Shown here: one piece after another, positions 1 through 10,343 of the stretch | How the letters are laid out: each line of letters begins with the position of its first letter | Position numbering within the stretch: position 1 is the first letter of the stretch | NCBI GenBank assembly: GCA_914767715.1 | Contig: OU612074.1 | Span: 13,566,062 to 13,626,061, forward strand | From: Membranipora membranacea | Taxonomy: Eukaryota; Bryozoa; Gymnolaemata; Cheilostomatida; Membraniporidae | Reading direction: 5' to 3' | Length of the DNA stretch: 60,000 nt | Notes under the pieces: generated by a model | Seen by the model: the letters and a program-made list of their open reading frames with translations, nothing else | Told to the model about the DNA's origin: nothing | Databases searched by the model: none | Program-made: the position numbers and the translations under genes

Positions 1-715
<715 letters not shown>

Positions 716-999
716 GCCTTAAACATTTTATAACAAACACAACAAACCAAACTGTTCTATTCCTATCAATAGTAACCCCCTCCCCCACTATACATGTATA
801 CATTATCTGCAGTATCCTTACAAAGCTAACAAGTCCGTCCCATCTGAGGTATATAGACTTATTGAAAGTCTTCACGTCATCAGTATTGAATTAGACACAT
901 TCTCAGCTCACTTAGTTGTGTTTCCTCACTAGTGGTTATTGGATGATTTTTAGATTCAACTGACCAACATTATTTATGCCTTTCCTCATCTGGAGAAGA

Positions 1000-1005
1000 A
1001 ATAAA
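1000..1005 (+). promoter_or_regulatory. Candidate polyadenylation signal of the PRDM3/16 gene
   Basis: An AATAAA hexamer lies 285 bp after the PRDM3/16 stop codon, on the right strand. It is the first canonical hexamer downstream, but no transcript data support it. Confidence 0.4.
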
Positions 1006-2209
1006 GGAAAAACTGAAACCCTGTGAAGAGCTTCTATGACTCAGAGATTTTTTTGATATTATCGCTCATACATATGACTTAGTATTATTTATGTATTTAT
1101 AGTTTACCTTCGTGTAGACCACCCTCTTGTAGGTTTTTTTCACTTTCACAAATATATTTAGTGGAATATTTGAACATCAGTTTTTTGTAATGATGCCCGA
1201 AGTTTTGATATTTATTTATTTTATCGGATGTTTGACATAGAGCAGTTCCAAAGTTAGTATTTATTGGAAGGATTTATACAGCGTGTATCATATTTTACCA
1301 ACAAGCATTTTTTTTTCAGTGTGTGGTTATTTTTCTTGACAGTTTGAGTGGTAACCTGGCCAATAATATTTATTTGTCTCAGTCAGCAGCGCATACTAAC
1401 TGGTGTTTTTTTGTTGAAAACTTGTGCTGCGTGACAAACGGATTCCGTACCTTGATTTTCATTTCTAATCTGATTTGAAAAGAATACAATACCTTGGATC
1501 CAAAACAGATAAAAAACATACCAACACGATGGTGAGAAGCGAGATAATTACTAGGGAAAGGAATAAATGATGAGAGTTTTCCCTTTTTTTGAGGACCAGG
1601 ATGAAAATTTGGTTATTGTAAGTAGATTGCGGATCACAAATCTGAAACTTGTTTTTCTCTGCTGTCAATTATTGGGCGTGAACATCAAATTAAGAGGAGC
1701 ACTGTACATTTTAGCTAAGAGAGGACAACCCAAGATATGCATCATTAGATTTTAGCTGAGTCATGTCTTATTGTAAAACATGACTTGAAAGTTGTTCTTT
1801 TGTTAGTTTTGAAGCAATGCCAGAAATAATCTACAACAGGTTTTGACTTTTGAGTATGGTGAATGGCTAACCTATAAATAATCATATCACTGACATACTA
1901 CAATGAAGGTCTAAGGTCGAAGGTCAAACACTATGACTACAGGTTAGATATCTAAGCTCTAATTCTAACCAGTAAAGCCAGTAACTTTATTTGAGAGGGA
2001 TCAGATGAACATCCTGGATTTCAAATTAGAATTGTTTTATATAACCCCATGGTTCTTTGAAACAATAATAAATGAGTAATCCTCTGTTATCTCACTCTCT
2101 TCATTTTGTCTTCATTGGAAGATTTTTTTATGGATTTGCAATTTCATACTATCTGCCGAAGTTTGTAATCTACATGAAATCATTTAACAGAAAAACACTT
2201 TCGTTGCAG
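1006..2209. other. Intergenic or intronic, no gene recognised
   Basis: AT-rich sequence with short chance ORFs only. The 5' exon or exons of the membrane-protein gene should lie here if the exon at 2210 is internal, but I could not place one with confidence. Confidence 0.4.
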
Positions 2210-5200
2210 TGTTGGACAGTATAGGTGATTATTTTGGAATAACATACATAGAAGATGAAAAGCATTACTACTATCTGCTGTTGAGTTGCTTCGCTTTCGG
2301 AGTGGGTGTGGGTTTGACAGTGATCCTCATCGTTATGTACTGTTGTGTTCTCTTCGTCAAAAGACCTCGTCAAATTTTCTACAAAAAGTCAAATCCTTTC
2401 CTGCCATCTATTGATAAGCCAACAGCCTATGAAATGGAATCAATGTATCATTTCATCTATGATATACCAGTTGGTGAACGATTTGATAACCCACCTGCCT
2501 ATGCCGGGAACTCATTACCTTATGGTCCGGGAGCGTCATCAGTGCCTTTCATCCAATCGTATCGTGACCCGACGATGAACCCTGGAAACAATACATATAC
2601 TCGTCCCGACCCGGACCAGACAGCTCAAATAGACGAGGGTAAGTATTAATGGAGGGAAATAAACAAAGTGATAAAAAAGTCAGTTAGGGAACATAACACA
2701 CAGTTTCACTACTACCCTGCGACTTAGGGTACTCAGATAAGCTCACGCAACGTAATATAATCACTCGCGCACGACAAATCTCAGCATCAATACAATCACA
2801 TCGTGTCTGTTCCAATCACATGCATTCCGATTGCATATGGCCAGGTAGAGGCAAGGTTATATTTCAACGGGCAAAGCTTGGCCTTAGACTCTAATAGTCC
2901 AGTGGCGGCCTTCATTTACGAAATTGGATGGATAAATTCTAAGAGTTGAATTTAGGGTAGTTTTTCGGGGCGGTCGCAATGGTGATGATGTACCTTACAC
3001 AAAGTTGCACAATAGGCAGCAAATTGCCAAAGACGCTGCCGAAAATGGCCAAAATTGCTGTTTTTTTGAGATTTCAAAGGTCTGTCCTGTGCTCACCTTA
3101 TAAGTTGGGCTACTCAAACTCTGCAATCAGATTCATACATACCTTGGTCAGTTTTTGGTATAATATCAGCATGATATCTCAAATATTGAGTGAATGACGG
3201 TTTTGAGCGACGGTTTTGAGCGACGCAGCAAGCAGCAATAAAAAACTGCTCTGACATTGTTTTTAGTAAAACCTATACTAGTAATATTTAACAAATGATA
3301 AAACATTTTCACCGAGCGCGGAAAAAGAATAGCTATGACTTAGACTCGGATAGTACTTCATCTTCCTCTGAACCTACACTGGTTTTCACAATGAAGCCTA
3401 ATTCAACTGAGGAACATGTCAACCAAGTGCCATATTATCTGGACAAGATAAATGCCATTCAGAAGAAGCTGGATAGTACCTTTAACCAAACATCAACTAT
3501 AGAAGTTAAGGGCACTACCAAAAACCCGCAGATAGTGATTGTATGTAACACCGCTGCATTCGAGTGGATCAAAACTTCACTAGCAAACTTTCTCAAAACT
3601 AAAGATATTGAAGGTGTGTGTTCTAAGTTGACTGTTGATAAAAGTGGAGCATGTATAAGTGTTTCGAAAAAGCTAAAAAAAAAGGAAAAAAAAGTTTATA
3701 CTATCAACTTTTTTAATACGACATCCACTATTTTGGTGAGCGGAAATTCAGATATTAACTATTTCATGGCTCACTACGAGGAACTAATGTCTAAGATGCC
3801 TCATCACGTTGTTGATGCTGCTAACCAGGATTACCAATCAATCTGCCACACAGCTCTGGCTAGTGTAAAAAACTATGAAAGAGATAGCTTCTCAGACGAA
3901 AGTAATATGGATACATCAATCAATAGTCCATCTTTCACACATAGCAGAGATGAAGCTACTGAGCCATCGCTCCCAACTCACCCTGTCCCATCAACTTCAT
4001 CAAATATTGAAAGTGAGTCATCAAAGGGTTTGCCTTCCCATCCCACCACCCCTTCCCAACAGAGCCCAGTCAAAAACCAGAGCCCAATCAACAATACGGC
4101 CAGTCCTATATCACCCATCCCCAACACCTCATCTCCTATTATCCAGTCTGACATAGATATCACTCATGTTCGAACCGCTATAACAAATTCCTCTCCCTTC
4201 AACCAACAGCTTAAATCTGCAACCTTTAACAGGAGACAAGCTGAGACAGGAAAACATGACCAACTCACTCCACCAAAGAAATCAAGAGAAAAATCAAGAT
4301 CAAGATCAAGATCTCCTCTCAATAAATCGATCCCTCCACCAATCGCTGACGTAAGTTCTTACCCACCAATTTCTTCACCACCTACCAAAATTCCAGACTG
4401 CAGTCTAGATATGTGCAAGGCTTTGAACAAGTCACTGCAATCAAGAATTCAAGAACTGGAAGAGGTAGTCAATAACCAGGCCAAGATCATCCAACAAATG
4501 CAGGAGAGCAGAAACATCGGACCATTAACCAATGACACATTACGTGCTCACCTGAGCCATTTCTCAGAAACTATGGAGCAGAAATTTAACCATCAACTGT
4601 TCTGTGTAAAACAACAACTGGAATCTTCCATCAACCAGAAATTTGGAACGTATGCAGAGGTTGCTGGAAAAACACAAAGTCACGACACTGGTGCACATGT
4701 TTCCCCCTTCATACCAACACCACACACTTCCACTCAACAAAACCAGGCAAACCCTTTATCCCGACCACTATCCTTCCAATCCCACGGCCGGCCTTCCCCT
4801 TCACCACACCATAGTGGATCACCAAACAATAATACCCTTCACAGCAGAAAGTCAAAACTCAAATCATCCAGTAAGGACCAACACAGCTCAGACCATCCAC
4901 AGTCAAAGCATAGAGAACCATTTGCACCTGAAAGAAACATTATCGTCAATATTGAGAAAGACTCAGCTTTCCATTTAAATTACAACCAAGATATTACTCG
5001 ACAAGAGATCTGCAAACATTATGGTCTAGTGATTGTAGAAAAAATAACGCCATATAAGTTTAAGTCAGATCATCCAAAACTGGCCATTCAATTTAGAGAT
5101 ACTGCTGCAGCTATAAAAATTGTAACGGAATGGAATTGTCTCCTCTTTGGTGGATCGACTGCAAGGAGACCACAAGACCCCAAGACTCAGAATTTAAACT

Positions 5201-8200
5201 GTGCCATGATGTACAATGTCCCTAAAGAAGGCAGTAACAATGATATAGAGCGAGATATCAAAGCAGTTTATCCGGAGGCCACTATTGAGAGACTCTCAAA
5301 AGGTGGTAAGACCTTGCGCACTGTGAAGGTAAAATTCGCGTCACAAACCGACATGAAACACGCTATACACAATGGTATACCACTCAAATCTTTATTCATA
5401 TATTGCCACCTATCAGAAATTTCAACTCCAAATGTCTAGTTATTTTACTCAAGGCATGAAAATAGCTCATCTAAATATTAGAGGGCTTACAAGCAAAATT
5501 GATGAAGTTAAAAAGATCTTACATGAAAATGATCTTGATATTTTTTGTTTATCTGAGACTTTTCTAAATGAGTCTAAATCAAATAGTTTTTTCCATATAT
5601 TGAACTATAATATTGTAAGACAGGATAGGAATACTGGTCAAGGAGGGGGTTTGCTATGCTACATACGTGTTGGTATTTCATTTGAAGAGATCAATGTTGC
5701 AAACCATTCAATGCCTGAGTCAATTACTTTGAAAATCTCCCAAACCCACTCACAATCTTTTTTAACATGCTTCGTTTATCGCCCACCTAGCGCACTTGTT
5801 GATTGGAATCATGTCTTCACTCATTACATCGAGAACATTGTATCAATTTGCAGGGAAGTAATCATTTTGGGTGATTTTAATGTTGACCTCGGTCATAACA
5901 GCACATTGGTCAGGTGGTTTAGAAATGTCATAAATCCACTTGGACTTACACAACTAATAAAGGATTTTACAAGAATTGCAGAAAATTCTGAATCTATCAT
6001 TGATCACATATACACTAACCAACCAGCCAATGTTCGTTCTAGCTTAGTTCTGAAATACTCTTTAAGTGATCATTTTTTGGTTATGGCAATACGAAAAAAG
6101 GGTGTTGTAAAATCAGAGAAAAGAATTAAGATAAATTTCAACGATTATAGCAAATTTACCGATGAAAATATACACAAATATTTCAGCAATGTTGACTGGC
6201 ACCAATCTCTATGTTACAGCAACATCAACCATGTCATAGAGAATTTCAATGAAACTTTCTTAAATTTAACATCAAAACTTATAAAACGGAGGACTCGCTA
6301 TGTCAAATCTGAGGTCCTTCCTATGTGGATTGATGATGAAGTGCGTGATCATATGAGACTAAGAGATCAGTATAAATCTCAAAATTTATGGGATTTTTAT
6401 AAAACTGAAAGAAACTTAGTGACTAACATGATAAAAAGAAAAAAGAAGAAGTATATGACAAAACTGGTAGAAAATTCCAAAGGCCATAATACCAAATCAT
6501 TGTGGAATGCGCTAAATATCGGAAACAAAACTAAGACCTACATTGACAATGCTGCTGATATTTCTAGCAGTAATTTGAACGAGCATTTTACATCTATCGC
6601 TGCGAAGCTATCAAAGGATTTTTCGTTGATTTCGGATTTTTCTAGTACTTTACCAAATTACCACCACAAAGGTTTGAAACAATTTCCAAAATTCACAACA
6701 GTCTCATTGCATAAGCTTCTAAAATCAATACCCATAAGCAAAAGCACTGGTCCTGACCAGATTTCAGTTCGGATGTTAAACAAAACATTTCCCTACATAG
6801 GTCCAGTGCTCACAGATATTTTCAATAGAATTTTAGATGAAGGAGTATTCCCAAAAGTCTGGAAAATTGCTCGCGTAACCCCTATTTTTAAGTCAGGGTC
6901 AAAAGATGACCCAGGAAATTATAGACCTATATCAGTTTTACCCGTTCTTTCAAAGATATTTGAAAAACATTTAAATATTAATATACAGATATTTTTGAAT
7001 GAAAACCATCTAATATCTTCATCGCAGTCCGGTTTTCGCACTGCACATTCATGCAGCGTCGCCGTTCACAAAATTATTTCTGACTATTCTTCTGAGAAAC
7101 TCAAACAAAGGAAGAGTATTTTTCTGTTTATTGATTTCTGCAAGGCATTTGATTGTGTTGATCACCAAATATTAAAAAATAAACTACAGAACTTTAATTT
7201 TGAGAACAAGGCATTTTTGTTGCTTTCATCATTTCTACAGGACAGGTCTCAGTATGTTCATTTTGATGGTGCAGTGTCATCAATACTTGACATCAATATT
7301 GGGGTGCCGCAAGGTTCAATACTGGCACCAACTTTATTTCAGATTTATATAAATGACCTACTAAATCTACCTCTCTCCTCGAACTCTTATGCATATGCTG
7401 ATGACACTGTTTTTGTAGCAAGCCATTTTGTTCCCTCTACATTAGTTCAAATTTGTAATCGAGATTTGGTTTCAATCAACCAGTGGTGCAAAAATAATCA
7501 CATGACAATAAATTATAAAAAATCACACTTTTTAAGTTCTTTTGGAGAGGATTCATCATTAAATTTAAAAATTGACAATAACCAAATATTTCAAAGGCAT
7601 GAAACTGAACTTCTTGGCTTTAAGATATCTGACTCATTTTCATTGAATGGCCATTGTGAGACTGTTTTGGATAAGGTGTCAAAAAATACTAACTTACTTA
7701 AGCTATGCAGACCCTACTTGACCACGCATTCTGCTAAACAATTTTATTTTCAATTTATTCACTGTTATCTCATTTATGGTATCCATATATATTACAACTT
7801 ATGTGCATCAAATATCACAAACCCTATTTTCACTCAGCAAAAAAGAGCCTTGAGAATTGTGGCCAATGTTCAACATATACCTTTTTATTTGTCACCTACT
7901 AATGACCTATGTACATCACTTAAAATTTTACCCCTTCCAATACTGAGCAATTATTTTACTTGCATTACGGGATTTAAGGCTCTGAATAATTTATCACCTC
8001 CATACATCTCTGATTTTTTTGTTACCACACCACACCGATTTCCAAGAAGAGATACACACTTACTTAAACCTCCATTAGACAACTTAAACCACAAAATAGC
8101 AACAAACTTTAATATTTTACCCTCTTCATTGAGAAGCACTCTTACTTTGAATATGTTTAAGAAAAGGCTAATGCAACATTTTTTCAGTTTATTGGCATAG

Positions 8201-9750
8201 TCTTATATTTTTTGTTGAATCTTTGTTTGTATCATTTTTCTTTTTTGCCATTTATGTCACATCATGAAAAACATTTGAAATAATGAATTGTTGCTGACAA
8301 TAAAAGTATATATATATATATATAATGACCAACCTTATAAAAAGTGATAACCCTGCAAAAAAAGGGAAAGTGATCAAAAAATGATGATATGGTTTCAAAA
8401 CATCCAAAACCTGAAAGAGCATGTCATAATTAGTGGATCTACAAGTCTACATGGATCTGCTATCATAAATAGCTGAGATGTGGCCAACAACGGTTGCAAT
8501 ACCCCCTTATATCACTTGTATATAAATATCATTGAAACAACACTACTTTTTCAATTTTGCAGGTGCCTCAAAAACTGACTTCGACTGTTCGTATCGATCT
8601 GATTTTTGTATAGTGGTTTTGTATTGACTCAATCAATAACCAAAAATTTTCTTCAGCACTACGCACCTTTTTGATGATACTTGAAGGAGTTTTGCTTTTG
8701 CTTTACACGCTATATTATAACCTTATACAGACGATTTTTATGATATCATAAAGGAAACCAAAGAATATGCACTATTTGTAAAACGACACACTCAGAGCAT
8801 TAAAAACTGGTCTTATGCGATGGGAGGGTCATTACACAGTCACCATAAAAAAATCAGACCAATACGAACATTCGAAGCCTGTTTTTTAGGCAGCAGAATA
8901 ATTGAAAAAGCAGTTTCGCTTTAATGGTGATAAAAGGGGTATTGAAACCGTTGTTGGCCACACTCGGCTTTTTATGATAGCAGACCCAGTTGTAGATCCA
9001 CTAATTATGACATGCTCTTTCTTATTTAAGGATGTTTTGAAACCACATCATAATTTTTTGATCACTTTCCCTTTTACAGGCAGTGTTCTTGGCAATTAGC
9101 GGCCGATGGTGCAACTTGGTGTAAGGTACAATATTACCATTGCGATCAGCATGAAAAACTGTACCAAAAACAACTGACAAACCTTATCCATCCAAAAGTG
9201 AAAATGGAAGTGATAAGATAGGAGGGGGCTGCCACCGGACTATAAGGTGTTACTGTGTTACTAGTACTTGTAATAACAGTCAGGTAATCTGTATGTTACA
9301 GGTCATGATGAACAAACAGATCAAATAGCTGATATTGTGGACATCAAGCACACCCCCATAAACAGACTACAAAGCTCAGACCGCAGGTACACATCTAAAC
9401 TTCCGATGATATTAAATCTTTGTTTGATGTAGCTCTGGTATGAGTGTAGATTCTTAGCCTTAATGAGGTTTATGTAACGGGGTTACTACCAATTCTTGCA
9501 TTAGGCCTCTAAACAAGGTTCATTGCCCTCACCATAGCCTTGCAGGTTGCCCATATCACAAAAAATGTCTCTGTCACAATGTCAATTACTCACAATTTGA
9601 CTTTTAGTTTTTTCATGTTTTGTTTTATTTTCTGGCAGAACTTCACAAAATAAAAGCGACACTGAGAGCAACAATGAAAAAAAAGATCCGCCAGTCAGCA
9701 GATTGAAGTCAATCGCTAACTGGCAGATCATCTCTATTGGCCAACAGTAG
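2210..9750 (+). CDS. Single-pass membrane protein with PPAY motif, three exons, 5' end unplaced
   Basis: Exons 2210-2638, 9302-9386 and 9639-9750 (stop TAG) join with matching phases: GAGG|gtaagt to tgttacag|GT, and CGCAG|gtacac to tctggcag|A. The first exon is preceded by a good acceptor (ttcgttgcag), so an upstream exon is expected. It encodes a Tyr-rich stretch, then one hydrophobic span of about 25 residues (CFAFGVGVGLTVILIVMYCC). A cytoplasmic-type basic stretch (VKRPRQIFYKK) follows, then a Pro/Tyr-rich tail with NPPAY, a WW-domain-binding type motif. The last two exons are hydrophilic, and the protein ends about 40 residues after the third junction. A type I topology fits the basic residues after the span, but no signal peptide exon is in view. 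I do not recognise the family. The first intron (6.7 kb) is enlarged by nested transposons. Confidence 0.65.
3295..5439 (+). CDS. LINE ORF1 protein (RNA-binding, structural)
   Basis: 714 codons without interruption. The N-terminal third is basic. Residues about 200-340 are Ser/Pro-rich and end in an SR-rich patch (REKSRSRSRSP, around residue 335). A coiled-coil-like heptad stretch follows at about 377-405. The C-terminal domain (about 542-714) starts near RNIIVNIEKDS and has the alternating pattern of the RRM-like or gag-like RNA-binding fold found in ORF1 of CR1/Jockey-group LINEs. In those families ORF1p coats the LINE RNA in a ribonucleoprotein particle. No CCHC zinc knuckle is seen. The stop overlaps the ORF2 start. 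Confidence 0.85.
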   Translation: MIKHFHRARKKNSYDLDSDSTSSSSEPTLVFTMKPNSTEEHVNQVPYYLDKINAIQKKLDSTFNQTSTIEVKGTTKNPQIVIVCNTAAFEWIKTSLANFLKTKDIEGVCSKLTVDKSGACISVSKKLKKKEKKVYTINFFNTTSTILVSGNSDINYFMAHYEELMSKMPHHVVDAANQDYQSICHTALASVKNYERDSFSDESNMDTSINSPSFTHSRDEATEPSLPTHPVPSTSSNIESESSKGLPSHPTTPSQQSPVKNQSPINNTASPISPIPNTSSPIIQSDIDITHVRTAITNSSPFNQQLKSATFNRRQAETGKHDQLTPPKKSREKSRSRSRSPLNKSIPPPIADVSSYPPISSPPTKIPDCSLDMCKALNKSLQSRIQELEEVVNNQAKIIQQMQESRNIGPLTNDTLRAHLSHFSETMEQKFNHQLFCVKQQLESSINQKFGTYAEVAGKTQSHDTGAHVSPFIPTPHTSTQQNQANPLSRPLSFQSHGRPSPSPHHSGSPNNNTLHSRKSKLKSSSKDQHSSDHPQSKHREPFAPERNIIVNIEKDSAFHLNYNQDITRQEICKHYGLVIVEKITPYKFKSDHPKLAIQFRDTAAAIKIVTEWNCLLFGGSTARRPQDPKTQNLNCAMMYNVPKEGSNNDIERDIKAVYPEATIERLSKGGKTLRTVKVKFASQTDMKHAIHNGIPLKSLFIYCHLSEISTPNV
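5432..8200 (+). CDS. LINE ORF2: endonuclease plus reverse transcriptase
   Basis: I place the start at the ATG at 5432, which overlaps the ORF1 stop by eight bases; an upstream in-frame ATG at 5372 would lengthen the overlap. About 922 residues. The N-terminal EEP/APE-type endonuclease is shown by HLNIRGL near residue 12, an ETFLNE segment, LGDFNVDL near 145 and SDHF near 211. The reverse transcriptase has STGPDQIS, NYRPISVLPVLSKIFEKHL, FIDFCKAFDCVDH, GVPQGSILAPTLF and the catalytic YADD near residue 653. Order and motifs place it in the CR1/L2 side of the Jockey group; the exact clade is not resolved. Its known role is target-primed reverse transcription at a nicked genomic site. Confidence 0.93.
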   Translation: MSSYFTQGMKIAHLNIRGLTSKIDEVKKILHENDLDIFCLSETFLNESKSNSFFHILNYNIVRQDRNTGQGGGLLCYIRVGISFEEINVANHSMPESITLKISQTHSQSFLTCFVYRPPSALVDWNHVFTHYIENIVSICREVIILGDFNVDLGHNSTLVRWFRNVINPLGLTQLIKDFTRIAENSESIIDHIYTNQPANVRSSLVLKYSLSDHFLVMAIRKKGVVKSEKRIKINFNDYSKFTDENIHKYFSNVDWHQSLCYSNINHVIENFNETFLNLTSKLIKRRTRYVKSEVLPMWIDDEVRDHMRLRDQYKSQNLWDFYKTERNLVTNMIKRKKKKYMTKLVENSKGHNTKSLWNALNIGNKTKTYIDNAADISSSNLNEHFTSIAAKLSKDFSLISDFSSTLPNYHHKGLKQFPKFTTVSLHKLLKSIPISKSTGPDQISVRMLNKTFPYIGPVLTDIFNRILDEGVFPKVWKIARVTPIFKSGSKDDPGNYRPISVLPVLSKIFEKHLNINIQIFLNENHLISSSQSGFRTAHSCSVAVHKIISDYSSEKLKQRKSIFLFIDFCKAFDCVDHQILKNKLQNFNFENKAFLLLSSFLQDRSQYVHFDGAVSSILDINIGVPQGSILAPTLFQIYINDLLNLPLSSNSYAYADDTVFVASHFVPSTLVQICNRDLVSINQWCKNNHMTINYKKSHFLSSFGEDSSLNLKIDNNQIFQRHETELLGFKISDSFSLNGHCETVLDKVSKNTNLLKLCRPYLTTHSAKQFYFQFIHCYLIYGIHIYYNLCASNITNPIFTQQKRALRIVANVQHIPFYLSPTNDLCTSLKILPLPILSNYFTCITGFKALNNLSPPYISDFFVTTPHRFPRRDTHLLKPPLDNLNHKIATNFNILPSSLRSTLTLNMFKKRLMQHFFSLLA

Positions 9751-10343
9751 AGACAGCTGAGTCTTTTTTATATTGTTTTCAAGCTACTGAGTGGAGTGAT
9801 GAAATGTAGTCTTAATTACTGAATCACTGTAACATTTGCAGCCAGCACTTGCGATGTTCACTTGTATGTACATTTATGACACAAATTTCCATTCTCTCAC
9901 TGAAATGTGATCGTCTCACTATGTCTATACATCAAAGTTGTTGTCTAGGAAAAAAGAAAGCATGACAATAACCTGTTTGGGAACTCAGAAGACATTTTGC
10001 ATATACTAGTTACAACTCATGATTGAGTTTTGACTGATTGATTTTTAGGGTTCAAATACTACCTGGTAGTATTTATTGTAAATAATGAACTTTATTTCTG
10101 CCGATAAAGTTATGAGGTATAACATATATGACCATGTATATATGATAGCTTTATATAGTGTATAAACTAATCAAGTGTGTTTGTGAATTATGTTAGTATC
10201 TAATAGTGGCCTAACAGTGTTATTTGATAGAAAATTCGAAAATTGATGGGATGGATGTTCCTATGTACAATTTTTTGAAATGAAGCGTAATTTGAAATGA
10301 AATTATAAATTGCCATTGACATATATAATTGTTTGATATTCAG

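Larger units (their letters stand above)
3041..8351 (+). mobile_element. Full-length CR1/L2-like non-LTR retrotransposon (LINE)
   Basis: About 5.3 kb with a 5' leader, two long ORFs, a short 3' UTR with AATAAA near 8301 and a terminal (TA)n run at about 8307-8325. Boundaries are inferred from where the interrupted foldback arm breaks off (about 3040) and resumes (about 8352); they are uncertain by some 30 bp and no clean target duplication is seen. The leader contains a short tandem duplication of GACGGTTTTGAGC near 3197-3226. Both ORFs are open end to end, so insertion was recent and the copy may be competent. Confidence 0.85.
2896..9235. mobile_element. Foldback (long inverted-repeat) DNA element, split by a LINE
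   Basis: The left arm (2896-3040 plus about 8352-8645) is the imperfect reverse complement of the right arm (about 8826-9235). Shared landmarks are the tip AGTCCRGTGGCRGCC, GGATGGATAA, TTGCACAATAGG-like and GGGAAAGTGATCAAAAAA. Each arm is about 410-440 bp with a loop of about 180 bp, so the element was about 1 kb before the LINE inserted. The outer tips read TAGTCC and GGACTA, compatible with a TA target duplication as in Tc1/mariner-type MITEs. No transposase is inside, so it is non-autonomous. A solo arm of the same family lies at 23939-24382. Confidence 0.75.
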
